Origin: an uncultured Eubacteriales bacterium
GTDB lineage: Bacteria > Bacillota > Clostridia > Christensenellales > Aristaeellaceae
NCBI GenBank assembly: GCA_900553315.1
Contig: USCW01000027.1
Span: forward strand, 1-14,343
Direction: 5' to 3'
DNA length: 14,343 nucleotides
Shown here: positions 7,551 to 13,713 of the stretch, one piece after another
How the letters are laid out: the number at the start of each line of letters is the position of its first letter
Position numbering within the stretch: position 1 is the stretch's first letter
The notes under the pieces: generated by a model
The model's database searches: none
Seen by the model: the letters and a program-made list of their open reading frames with translations, nothing else
Told to the model about the DNA's origin: nothing
Program-made: the position numbers and the translations under genes

Positions 7551-8378
7551 TTACTCCATCCCCTGCAGCGCCGCATAATCGGGATCGTCGTTGTCAAACT
7601 CCCGCTCGGGCGCTACGCCGCCCAGCTCCTCAATGGCGTTGCGCAGCTCAATAAAGTCGAGATACCCCACCGTGTCGTCCAGTGCGACCTTCATCAAGTC
7701 GTCCAGCGCACGCTCGTCGCCCAGCTTGCCCAGATAGCCCGCGAACAGCGCACGGCGCGTGGGATTCTCACGGAATAAACGCAGGGCAAGCTGAAAAACC
7801 TGCTCGTTGCCGGGAAAATTGCTCAGCACATCCAGCAGCGCTTCCTTGCCCGCATCGTTGGCGTGGGGCAGCTCCTGCAGCATTTGCGGCAGCGCTTCCT
7901 TGCCCATGGCGGCCAGACTTTCCAGCGCGTTGTCCTTCAATTCATCCTTCTGACCGCGATTCAACTGCCATTGAATATACAGCATCTTCGGCGCGGTGGA
8001 CTCCATTTCCCGCAGCAGACCGATGGCCGTCATCTTGGCCTCCTCACAGGCCTCGTCATCCTTCAAGATGGCCACCAGACGCTTCTCGCAGGGACGGCCC
8101 ACCGTCTGAATCTGATCCATCAGCAGGTCAGGCACCGGCACGCCTTGACGGCAATAATCCTCCAGCCAGTCCACCAGCACCTTCGCATCCTCAAACTGCG
8201 TAAAATACGCGCCAGGGGTCACGCCGTCCAGCCACTTGGCGGGGGTGTTCAGAAAATTCATGTACACCCGAGGCATATCCGCCTCCATGGCGTCGTAATT
8301 CTTATATTCCTTGCCGTGCTCCTTCATCCATTGCGAGGTATAATCGGCAAAATGCTCGTCAAAATTAATGCACTTCAT
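7551..8378 (-). CDS. HEAT-like helical repeat protein of unknown function
   Basis: 275 residues, acidic, predicted all-helical, with no signal peptide or membrane segment. From about residue 90 onwards it shows degenerate paired-helix repeats of HEAT type, for example DNALESLAAMGKEALPQML, AGKEALLDVLSNFPGNEQVF and RRALFAGYLGKLGDERALDD. The N-terminal 90 residues (FADYTSQWMKEHGKEYKNYD...) are less repetitive and I do not recognise them. The ATG at 8378 has AAGGAGA 8-9 nt upstream; the open frame extends 15 codons further but without such a site. Its start overlaps the 3' end of the TPR gene by 14 nt, which implies translational coupling and a shared role with it. The likely function is a protein-binding scaffold; no enzyme motif is visible. 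Confidence 0.75.
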   Translation of the reverse strand: MKCINFDEHFADYTSQWMKEHGKEYKNYDAMEADMPRVYMNFLNTPAKWLDGVTPGAYFTQFEDAKVLVDWLEDYCRQGVPVPDLLMDQIQTVGRPCEKRLVAILKDDEACEEAKMTAIGLLREMESTAPKMLYIQWQLNRGQKDELKDNALESLAAMGKEALPQMLQELPHANDAGKEALLDVLSNFPGNEQVFQLALRLFRENPTRRALFAGYLGKLGDERALDDLMKVALDDTVGYLDFIELRNAIEELGGVAPEREFDNDDPDYAALQGME

Positions 8379-10047
8379 GCGTTTCTTCTCCTTCCATGCC
8401 TTCCGGCAGACCCGTTTTTGCACCGATCTCCCGCAGTACCCGGCTGATCCGCCGCGGCGACACGGGCGTGCGCAGCATCAGCCGCCGCACCTGCTCCGTC
8501 TGCCCGGTTTTCATCAGATACAGCGCCTCGACCGCCTTGACCCAGACATAAGCATTCACGCCTGCCGCACGGTCGCGCGACTCCTGCGGCAGCTTTCGCC
8601 AAATCTCCGCCGCCAGCTCGGCGATCTCCCGGCTCTTTCCGTATCGACGCGTCTCCGTCAGCAGCAGCCGCATAAAGACGTTTCCCTGCCGCTTTTTTCG
8701 ATCCTGCTGCGGCTGTAAGGTCGCTTCCGTCAGGTGATCCTCCGTCAAGAACGCAAAGGGGCCTTCCTCGCCCCAATCCGTCAGCCGAAGCAACGCCATT
8801 TGCCGGGTGCTCTCGCTGGTATCCGGAAAAACCAGCAGATGCCGCAGGGCCTCCCTGGCTTCAGGCGTATCTTCCGCGCCGAGGATGGACAGCGCCGCCC
8901 GCTGAAGCTGGGGCTCCGTCATCGTCAGCATGAACCTGATCCACGGCCGAAGGGGATTGTCCGGATGCAGCAGCTCAGCCGCACCTGCACCCGCCTGATG
9001 GGCGAGATACAGCCGGGTCATCGCGTCATAAAATTCTTCCTGCGGCAGCTCGCTGAGCTCCGGAAGCTCTCGCGTCTCCGTCTTCTCCCAATGGAAAAGG
9101 CACAGCGCCCGGAGATTCTCCGGATCTACCCGCAGAATATGCTCCCAGACCAAATGCGCCCGATCCCGGTCGCCCAGCTCCCAGCAAGCGTCCGCCAGCG
9201 CGTGCAGCAGCGGAATATTTCCGCCGGCCCGGCGCAGACGCGCCTCAGCATAATCCCGCAGAAAAACGCTATCCTGCACATAGCGGCCCGTTGCCAGCAG
9301 CAGCTGATCGTCCGCCCAACTGGGCTCCGGCAGCTTGATCGCCCGCAGAACACCCCACGCCGCACGCTTCTTTCCCAACCGATACAGCAGACAGCACAGC
9401 ATCGTGTGCGCCCGCAGAAACGATGGATTCTCCCGCAGGGCCGCCGCCGTCAGCGGCAGTCCCCGCTCTGGCGCACCCATGGCGACCTCAAGCACCGCCG
9501 CCTCCAGCCGCGCCGCGCACCGATCCCGCGAAAGCTTAATGCCCCGGCGGCTTCGTCTGCGCGCCAAGGCATAATTCCCTTCCGATGCTGCAAGCATCGC
9601 CCGCCGCTTCAATCCCGCCAGCCGGAAGCACTCTCTATCTTCCTGCTCCATGGACCATGAAGACAGCACCTCCCGGGTATCGTCGCTCTCCGGGCTTTCA
9701 TTGTCCTGCTGCAAATCATGATACATCGCGTCCATGGCCGCCGTCTGGTTGCCCAGCTCATGCTGGCAAAGCCCCAACAGAAAATATGCGCCGCGAGGCG
9801 CCTCCGCCTCCGCGCAAAGCTGGTAGGCCATGCACCGTGCCTGAGACAGATTCCCCATCTCAAACATCATTTCCGCCAGCGCAAATCGGTTCTGCGGCGT
9901 ATCGTCCTGCCGCAAGGCCATGCGCATCAGCTCCACCGCCTCCACCCGAAGCCCCTTTTGGCGCAGCGTCTGCGCCCGGCGCTTCAGGGAAGCCGTGGGC
10001 CGCGCAAAGGCAACCACACGTCCCCCGGAATCCCGCGTTCCAGTCAT
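8365..10047 (-). CDS. TPR-repeat cytoplasmic protein of unknown function
   Basis: 560 residues made mostly of TPR-like helix pairs. Clear examples are NRFALAEMMFEMGNLSQAR, AYFLLGLCQHELGNQTAAMD, AHTMLCCLLYRLGKKRAAW and LHALADACWELGDRDRAH followed by LRVDPENLRAL. The last 200 residues are helical, with HEAT-like pairs (RAALSILGAEDTPEAREALR) in place of the TPR pattern. There is no signal peptide or membrane helix, and Arg and Leu are rich. The start chosen is ATG 10047, because AGGAGG lies 4 nt upstream; an in-frame ATG at 10074 falls in the loop of a hairpin and has no site. The stop overlaps the next gene by 14 nt. It follows hslO by about 100 nt that include a 10-bp hairpin. A scaffold or regulatory partner for the neighbouring HEAT and HD proteins is plausible but unproven. 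Confidence 0.78.
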   Translation of the reverse strand: MTGTRDSGGRVVAFARPTASLKRRAQTLRQKGLRVEAVELMRMALRQDDTPQNRFALAEMMFEMGNLSQARCMAYQLCAEAEAPRGAYFLLGLCQHELGNQTAAMDAMYHDLQQDNESPESDDTREVLSSWSMEQEDRECFRLAGLKRRAMLAASEGNYALARRRSRRGIKLSRDRCAARLEAAVLEVAMGAPERGLPLTAAALRENPSFLRAHTMLCCLLYRLGKKRAAWGVLRAIKLPEPSWADDQLLLATGRYVQDSVFLRDYAEARLRRAGGNIPLLHALADACWELGDRDRAHLVWEHILRVDPENLRALCLFHWEKTETRELPELSELPQEEFYDAMTRLYLAHQAGAGAAELLHPDNPLRPWIRFMLTMTEPQLQRAALSILGAEDTPEAREALRHLLVFPDTSESTRQMALLRLTDWGEEGPFAFLTEDHLTEATLQPQQDRKKRQGNVFMRLLLTETRRYGKSREIAELAAEIWRKLPQESRDRAAGVNAYVWVKAVEALYLMKTGQTEQVRRLMLRTPVSPRRISRVLREIGAKTGLPEGMEGEETHEVH

Positions 10048-10058
10048 CCATCCTCCTG

Positions 10059-10084
10059 TCCCGCTGCGGTACATCGCAGCGGGA
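10059..10084 (-). promoter_or_regulatory. Perfect 10-bp hairpin just before the TPR gene's ribosome site
   Basis: TCCCGCTGCG and its exact complement CGCAGCGGGA enclose a 6-nt loop. On the minus strand the stem ends 2 nt before the AGGAGG of the TPR gene. No T-tract follows, so it is unlikely to stop transcription of the hslO message fully. It could protect the 5' end of a processed downstream transcript or tune translation. Confidence 0.5.
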
Positions 10085-10149
10085 ATCTATCCGGGCATCC
10101 CCCGGTCTTCCTATGTATGTTTGTATGTTTCTCCTTCCCCGGTCATGCC

Positions 10150-11049
10150 TCAGGGACGGCTTGCCCGTGCCAGCAGTTCCTTCAATTCCTCCGGCGTGAA
10201 GGTATAGTGGCTATGACAGAAGTGGCAGCTAAGCTCCGCGCCAGCCGGGTCCTCGCTGAGCTCCGTCAGCTCCTTGCGTCCCAGCGAGATCAGCGTCTTT
10301 TCCATGCGTTCCCGGCTGCATGAGCAGCCCCACCCGATGGGCGTACGTTCCAGAATCTTCGGCTCCATGCCCCGGAACCAGCCCTCCATCAGCCCTTCGG
10401 GGCTGTCGAAGGTCAATTCACGGCTGATGTCCGCAAACATGGGGGTGCGCAGCTCCAGCTGGCTGAGGGTTTCCTCGCTGCACCCGGGCAGAGGCTGAAT
10501 CAGCAGACCGCCCGCCTTCAGCACCGCGTCTCCACTGGTCAGCACGCCCAGCGACACCAGCGAGGGCTGCTGTTCGCTGACGGTGAAATAATTGGCGAAG
10601 TCCATGGCCAGCTCGCCGCTGACCAGTGAGATCTGGCCGATATACGGCTCCCGCAGTCCCAGATCCTTCACGACGCTCATGCGGCCATGATGACCCACCG
10701 CGCCGCCCACGTCCAGCTTGCCGTCCTCCCGCAGGGGCAGCTCCACCTGCGGATTGTCGGCATAGGCCTTGACGGTACCGCCGTGCGCGACAGCCACCAG
10801 CGTACCCATAGGGCCGTCGCCCTTGATGGTGACGGTAACAGATTCCTGCGCGCCCTTCATCATTACGCCCAGCATGGCTGTACCGGTCATGAGCCGACCC
10901 AGCGCCGCCGCGCACACAGGCGTAGTATTATGAACATCCGCGGCCTTCTGCACCATCTGCGTGCTTTCGCACAGCAGGGCGCGTGCCTCGCCGTTCATCA
11001 GCGAAATATGCAGCATTTCTTCCATATGCTCTGTTATTCTCCTACTCAT
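10150..11049 (-). CDS. hslO: Redox-regulated chaperone Hsp33
   Basis: 299 residues, the usual size. Hsp33 is a cytosolic holdase that is inactive while zinc is bound by four reduced cysteines, and unfolds into a chaperone under oxidative plus heat stress. The zinc switch is intact: CSC (Cys242, Cys244) and CHFC (Cys275, Cys278) near the C terminus. The N-terminal core matches the family (NGEARAL...NTTPVCAAALGRLMTGTAMLG, KGDGPMGTLVAVA, GELAMDFANYF...SEQQPSLVSLGV). ATG 11049 is given; an in-frame ATG at 11025 (MEEMLHISLMNGEA) aligns better with typical Hsp33 N termini and has AGGAG upstream, though about 13 nt away, so the first eight residues are uncertain. The gene begins 13 nt after the methyltransferase stop, so the two are surely co-transcribed. 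Confidence 0.96.
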   Translation of the reverse strand: MSRRITEHMEEMLHISLMNGEARALLCESTQMVQKAADVHNTTPVCAAALGRLMTGTAMLGVMMKGAQESVTVTIKGDGPMGTLVAVAHGGTVKAYADNPQVELPLREDGKLDVGGAVGHHGRMSVVKDLGLREPYIGQISLVSGELAMDFANYFTVSEQQPSLVSLGVLTSGDAVLKAGGLLIQPLPGCSEETLSQLELRTPMFADISRELTFDSPEGLMEGWFRGMEPKILERTPIGWGCSCSRERMEKTLISLGRKELTELSEDPAGAELSCHFCHSHYTFTPEELKELLARASRP

Positions 11050-11062
11050 TCAGTTCCCCGCG

Positions 11063-11824
11063 TCACTCCATGCTGGCGGGATCAAGGCGGCGGATAGCCG
11101 CAAAGTGCCAGCGGCGCTCACTTTCCCGCGGCGCCTCCAGACGGCCGTCGCCAAAGACCATCACCCGGTCGAAGCCGCTCTGATACAGCAGATCGGACAG
11201 GTGCTTGATGGTATGAGCCTTCTGCTTCTGCACCTCGTCGATGCGCTTATAGCTTCCGTCCTCCTGCTTGACGAAGAAGCACAGGTGCATATCGAGAATG
11301 CCGGTCTTGTCGTTAAAGGAATTCTGCCAGAAATAGGTAATCTTCGGCAGATCCTCGCAGATCATCTGATTGCCCAGAATGTCCTTCAGCTTATGGGGGG
11401 TGGAAATGTCAAAGAACAGTCCGCCGCCCGGACGCAGGGCATTATGGGCGGCGGAGAAGAACTCCCGCACGTCCACATCGTCGAGCAGGTAGTTCACGCC
11501 GTCGCAGGTGGCAAGCACCGCGTCCATGGGGCGATGCAGCCGCAGTTGACGCATATCCTGCTTTACAAAGGGGATGGCCATGCCCGCAGCGCGAGCCTTC
11601 TGCGCCGCCCGCCACAGCATGTCTTGGCTCAAGTCCACGCCGGTGACGTGGAAGCCATGCTTAAACAGCGGCAGGGTCATGCCGCCGGTGCCGCAGGCGC
11701 ACTCCGCCAGCTTGCCGCTGCGGATGCCGAAGCCCGCCATCATTTTGCAATAGAAGTCTGCCCATGCCTCGTAGTTCACGTCGGTCATCAAATCATCGTA
11801 AATCTCCGCAAATCCCGTATACAT
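11063..11824 (-). CDS. Class I SAM-dependent methyltransferase
   Basis: 253 residues. The N terminus YTGFAEIYDDLMTDVNYEAWADFY is typical of a widespread Bacillota methyltransferase group. The SAM-binding landmarks follow: motif I LAECACGTGGMT at 39-50, the acidic end of strand 2 at Asp64 (GVDLS), Asp90 (KQDMRQL), the strand-4 stretch DAVLATCDGVNYLL at 101-114 and RPGGGLFFDIS at 131-141. The C-terminal half would choose the substrate, and I cannot name it. The start is ATG 11824, with GAGGA 7 nt upstream; the frame extends 13 codons further, into the SASP stop, without a site. It sits between the SASP gene (25-nt gap) and hslO (13-nt gap). It could act on a small molecule, RNA or protein. Confidence 0.85.
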   Translation of the reverse strand: MYTGFAEIYDDLMTDVNYEAWADFYCKMMAGFGIRSGKLAECACGTGGMTLPLFKHGFHVTGVDLSQDMLWRAAQKARAAGMAIPFVKQDMRQLRLHRPMDAVLATCDGVNYLLDDVDVREFFSAAHNALRPGGGLFFDISTPHKLKDILGNQMICEDLPKITYFWQNSFNDKTGILDMHLCFFVKQEDGSYKRIDEVQKQKAHTIKHLSDLLYQSGFDRVMVFGDGRLEAPRESERRWHFAAIRRLDPASME

Positions 11825-11849
11825 CCGTGTTCCTCGCGTATTCTTGATG

Positions 11850-12011
11850 CTATTTTTCGGCACGCTCCGTGCGGTGCAGCCTTCCGCCGATGCGTCCCGT
11901 ATCCTTGGCGGGCAATCCTGCCCAGCCGCATTTCTCCAGCTTTTCGATCAGTCCCAGCTCCTCCGCGAGCTGATATTTCCGTCTTTCTTCCTCCGTCAGC
12001 CGCCACGTCAT
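11850..12011 (-). CDS. Small acid-soluble spore protein, alpha/beta type
   Basis: 53 residues, easily missed because of its size. The two SASP signatures are present: KYQLAEELGL (family KYExAxExGV) at 12-21, and GLPAKDTGRIGGRLHR (family GxxTSRxxGxVGGxxxKR) at 32-47. Alpha/beta SASPs coat DNA in the forespore, shift it to an A-like form and protect it from UV and chemicals; they are later degraded during germination. The protein resembles the shorter clostridial variants, with KCGWAG between the motifs. Two starts are possible: ATG 12011, 8 nt from GGAGG (12020-12024) and preferred, or ATG 12017, only 2 nt away. It heads the minus-strand run, 25 nt before the methyltransferase. Confidence rests on motif recognition in a very short protein. 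Confidence 0.82.
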   Translation of the reverse strand: MTWRLTEEERRKYQLAEELGLIEKLEKCGWAGLPAKDTGRIGGRLHRTERAEK

Positions 12012-12068
12012 CCCCATCACCTCCGCTGCTAGGTTGTCCTAGGGATAAGGGGGATATACGAAGGGAGT

Positions 12069-12141
12069 GCTGGGGGGAGAGACCGCTTCTCTGAGAGAAG
12101 CGTCTCTCCCCCCAGACCCCTCTCTCCCGAAGAGCGGCTGG
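12069..12141 (-). repeat. Dispersed palindromic repeat, copy B (inverted relative to copy A)
   Basis: 73 nt, matching copy A at 68 of 73 positions when reversed. The core palindrome is 12070-12115. The stem differs from copy A at two base pairs, and both partners changed in each, so pairing is kept. It lies 45 nt upstream of the SASP ribosome site. The 306-nt gap 12012-12317 otherwise holds the degenerate copy, two other hairpins and no credible gene. Confidence 0.85.
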
Positions 12142-12173
12142 GAATAAGCTTATCTTTTCCTTCCAGCTTGCGT

Positions 12174-12199
12174 CCCCATGCAGCATGGGGTGCGTTTTT
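12174..12199 (+). terminator. Orphan terminator-like hairpin reading rightwards
   Basis: CCCCATG (12174-12180) pairs perfectly with CATGGGG (12184-12190) around a CAG loop. TTTTT follows at 12195-12199, after a 4-nt spacer. There is no plus-strand gene upstream within several kilobases, so if real it would end an unannotated RNA. The 4-nt offset of the T-tract makes it a weak candidate. Confidence 0.35.
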
Positions 12200-12249
12200 C
12201 TGTCAGTTGTGTATGTCCACGGCGGCGCGGGAGGGTCGAATTGTCTGTC

Positions 12250-12273
12250 GGCGGCTTCTCTACGAGAAGCGCC
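12250..12273 (-). repeat. Degenerate copy of the palindromic repeat core
   Basis: The 12 nt GGCGGCTTCTCT are identical to the core of reversed copy A, and GAGAAGC follows as in both full copies. The outer G-rich and C-rich arms are missing. It folds as a 10-bp stem with one bulged G and a TAC loop. It lies 45 nt beyond the DUF624 stop on the minus strand. Confidence 0.5.
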
Positions 12274-12293
12274 TTAGCTGCTCCCGGATTATT

Positions 12294-12315
12294 CACGCGG
12301 CACTTCGTGCGCGTG
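12294..12315 (-). other. Hairpin directly after the DUF624 gene
   Basis: CACGCG pairs with CGCGTG and CAC with GTG around a TTC loop, leaving one bulged G. It begins 2 nt after the stop codon on the minus strand. No T-tract follows, so it is a possible 3'-end stabiliser and not a clear terminator. Confidence 0.4.
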
Positions 12316-12317
12316 GA

Positions 12318-13271
12318 TTAGGCTTGGGGCTGGTTATCGTCCTCGTCGTCATCATCGTCATCGTCGTCGGCTTCCTGATTCAAGCCGCGATTCACCACCG
12401 CACCCTCAATGTGGCTGTTGATATACTTATCAAACACCGCATTGGTGAAGCTGGCGGTGACAAAGCGGCTCATGGAGAAGCCGAGCAGGATATAGTACAG
12501 GAACAGGCCCATGACCGCCCACGCGGCGCTGAAGAAATACGCGCAGACCAGCGCGATCAGCAGCGGCACCATATGCAGCAGCCGAATCGCCAGATTCTGC
12601 GGGAACCGCGCCACGGCCATGAGCAGACCGTTCCGCAGCAGATCACGCATTTTCAGCTTATAGCTGACCATCAGCGGATAAAAATACGTCAGCGCCAGCA
12701 GCCAAATAATGCCCAGCATGGCGGTTAGAATCTGCGGCACGACCATAAAGCCGTTCTGCGCGGCCATAGCGGTGTAGAAATTCCAGCACACATACACAAC
12801 GATCGGCGCAAAACCGGTAATGGTCGAGATCACCAGCGCCTGCTTCCAGTTTTCCTTGATCGCGTCCTTGAAATCCGACCAGATGAAGGCATGTTCATCA
12901 CGCGCCCAGTTGCGGGTCACATAGCTGATACCCGCGGTGCAGGGGCCGGTAATGGCAATGCATGGAATCATCAGCACCAAGGTGGACATCACAATGCCGC
13001 TGGTGGTCTCGCGCAGCGCCTGCAAGCCCTCCGCCGTCTGCATGGCCTCCACCGTCACGCTGGACAGCAGGCTCATGGCGCCCATCATCAGCACGATCAT
13101 GGCAGGCAGCCACACGATCATATACATCAGATTCAGCCGGATCAATGCCGAGAAGCGGATGCGCAGCATTTCAAAGAAAAGCTGCCAGCGGTTCTTAGGT
13201 AAGTCCTCCTTGCGGTAATCGCCCTTACCGCTTTTGCCATAATAAAAGCTATTCATCAGTTTCCCAAACAT
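12318..13271 (-). CDS. DUF624 (YesL-family) membrane protein with poly-Asp tail
   Basis: 317 residues with about six hydrophobic helices: roughly 46-68, 93-113, 145-165, 176-200, 229-250 and 252-272. The N-terminal FGKLMNSFYYGKSGKG..., the RIRFSALIRLNLMY segment and the GPCTAGISYVTRNWARDEHAFIWSDF stretch are characteristic of DUF624/YesL proteins. These often accompany sugar ABC transporters, but no transporter is in this window and the biochemical role is unknown. The C terminus is unusual: a near-continuous run of eight Asp plus Glu and two further Asp, encoded by GAY triplets. The ATG has GAGGAGG 9 nt upstream. An extended -10 promoter lies 30-40 nt upstream and a hairpin follows the stop, so the gene is probably its own unit, separated from the SASP run by about 300 nt. 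Confidence 0.88.
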   Translation of the reverse strand: MFGKLMNSFYYGKSGKGDYRKEDLPKNRWQLFFEMLRIRFSALIRLNLMYMIVWLPAMIVLMMGAMSLLSSVTVEAMQTAEGLQALRETTSGIVMSTLVLMIPCIAITGPCTAGISYVTRNWARDEHAFIWSDFKDAIKENWKQALVISTITGFAPIVVYVCWNFYTAMAAQNGFMVVPQILTAMLGIIWLLALTYFYPLMVSYKLKMRDLLRNGLLMAVARFPQNLAIRLLHMVPLLIALVCAYFFSAAWAVMGLFLYYILLGFSMSRFVTASFTNAVFDKYINSHIEGAVVNRGLNQEADDDDDDDDEDDNQPQA

Positions 13272-13308
13272 AACGGCTTCCTCCTCGTTTATGGTCAGCT
13301 AACGGGTA

Positions 13309-13338
13309 TTATAGCATATAATGATAGAAAAGGGAAGC
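13309..13338 (-). promoter_or_regulatory. Extended -10 promoter for the DUF624 gene
   Basis: The minus strand reads TGCTATAAT (TATAAT at 13309-13314), the same nine bases as the spo0A promoter. There is no clear -35 at 17 nt upstream. The expected start point lies about 30 nt before the ATG, enough for the ribosome site only. Confidence 0.6.
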
Positions 13339-13339
13339 G

Positions 13340-13371
13340 CGGACGCCGTCTGCGAAAAATGCGTCCGTTTT
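13340..13371 (+). terminator. Possible terminator in the divergent DUF624/lepB gap
   Basis: CGGACGC (13340-13346) pairs with GCGTCCG (13361-13367) across a 14-nt loop, and TTTT follows at 13368-13371. The loop is large and no plus-strand gene lies upstream, so this is weak. The rest of the 317-nt stretch 13272-13588 holds the two promoters listed and an imperfect dyad near 13463-13481; I see no credible gene in it. Confidence 0.3.
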
Positions 13372-13514
13372 GGTGTGCTTGCTTCGCCCCACACATTTCC
13401 CTTTCCGCCCGAACAGCGCCAAAACCGGGCATTTTGCAGCGTTCTCCGCTTCCTCTGCGCCGCGCATGTACAGCATGTGCATCGCCGCGTGACACACAAT
13501 TATTGGAATGTGCC

Positions 13515-13544
13515 TTGACAAAAATCATGAACAGGGTGTAACTT
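13515..13544 (+). promoter_or_regulatory. Candidate promoter for the small ORF and lepB
   Basis: A perfect -35 TTGACA at 13515-13520 is followed, after 18 nt, by TAACTT at 13539-13544, which matches the -10 consensus at three positions including the first two. The strong -35 makes it the best promoter on this strand before the signal peptidase gene. The leader would be about 165 nt long. Confidence 0.5.
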
Positions 13545-13588
13545 TTGGAGGTATCCTGTGAAAGCCGGATAAAAAAGAGGATGCAGCC

Positions 13589-13702
13589 ATGAAAAGAGCG
13601 AATGAAACAGGTGCATTCGTGCCGCTGACACAACTCCTGCGGAGGGTTCGCGCGGCAGTCTGCCCTAAAAAGTACGTGCTGATCTCTGAATACAGAAAGT
13701 GA
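13589..13702 (+). CDS. Candidate 37-residue small protein upstream of lepB
   Basis: ATG 13589 has GAGG 8 nt upstream, and the frame ends at TGA 13702, 11 nt before the lepB ATG. The product is basic, with runs such as LLRRVRAAV and CPKKYVLISEYRK, and has one Cys. I do not recognise it. Position, ribosome site and the absence of other content in the leader argue for a translated ORF, either a small protein or a leader peptide that affects lepB translation. A chance ORF of this length remains quite possible. Confidence 0.4.
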   Translation: MKRANETGAFVPLTQLLRRVRAAVCPKKYVLISEYRK

Positions 13703-13713
13703 GGAATCCTCCC

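Noticed and set aside
8734..9660. 308-codon open frame on the plus strand
   Set aside because: It lies entirely inside the TPR gene, and its Arg/Gln/Pro-rich composition is typical of antisense GC-rich sequence.
10961..12094. 377-codon open frame on the plus strand
   Set aside because: It is antisense to hslO, the methyltransferase and the SASP gene, and it ends in the repeat.
13463..13481. Imperfect dyad around CATGTACAGCATG as an operator
   Set aside because: It is short, contains a wobble and is about as likely by chance; no regulator or promoter overlap supports it.
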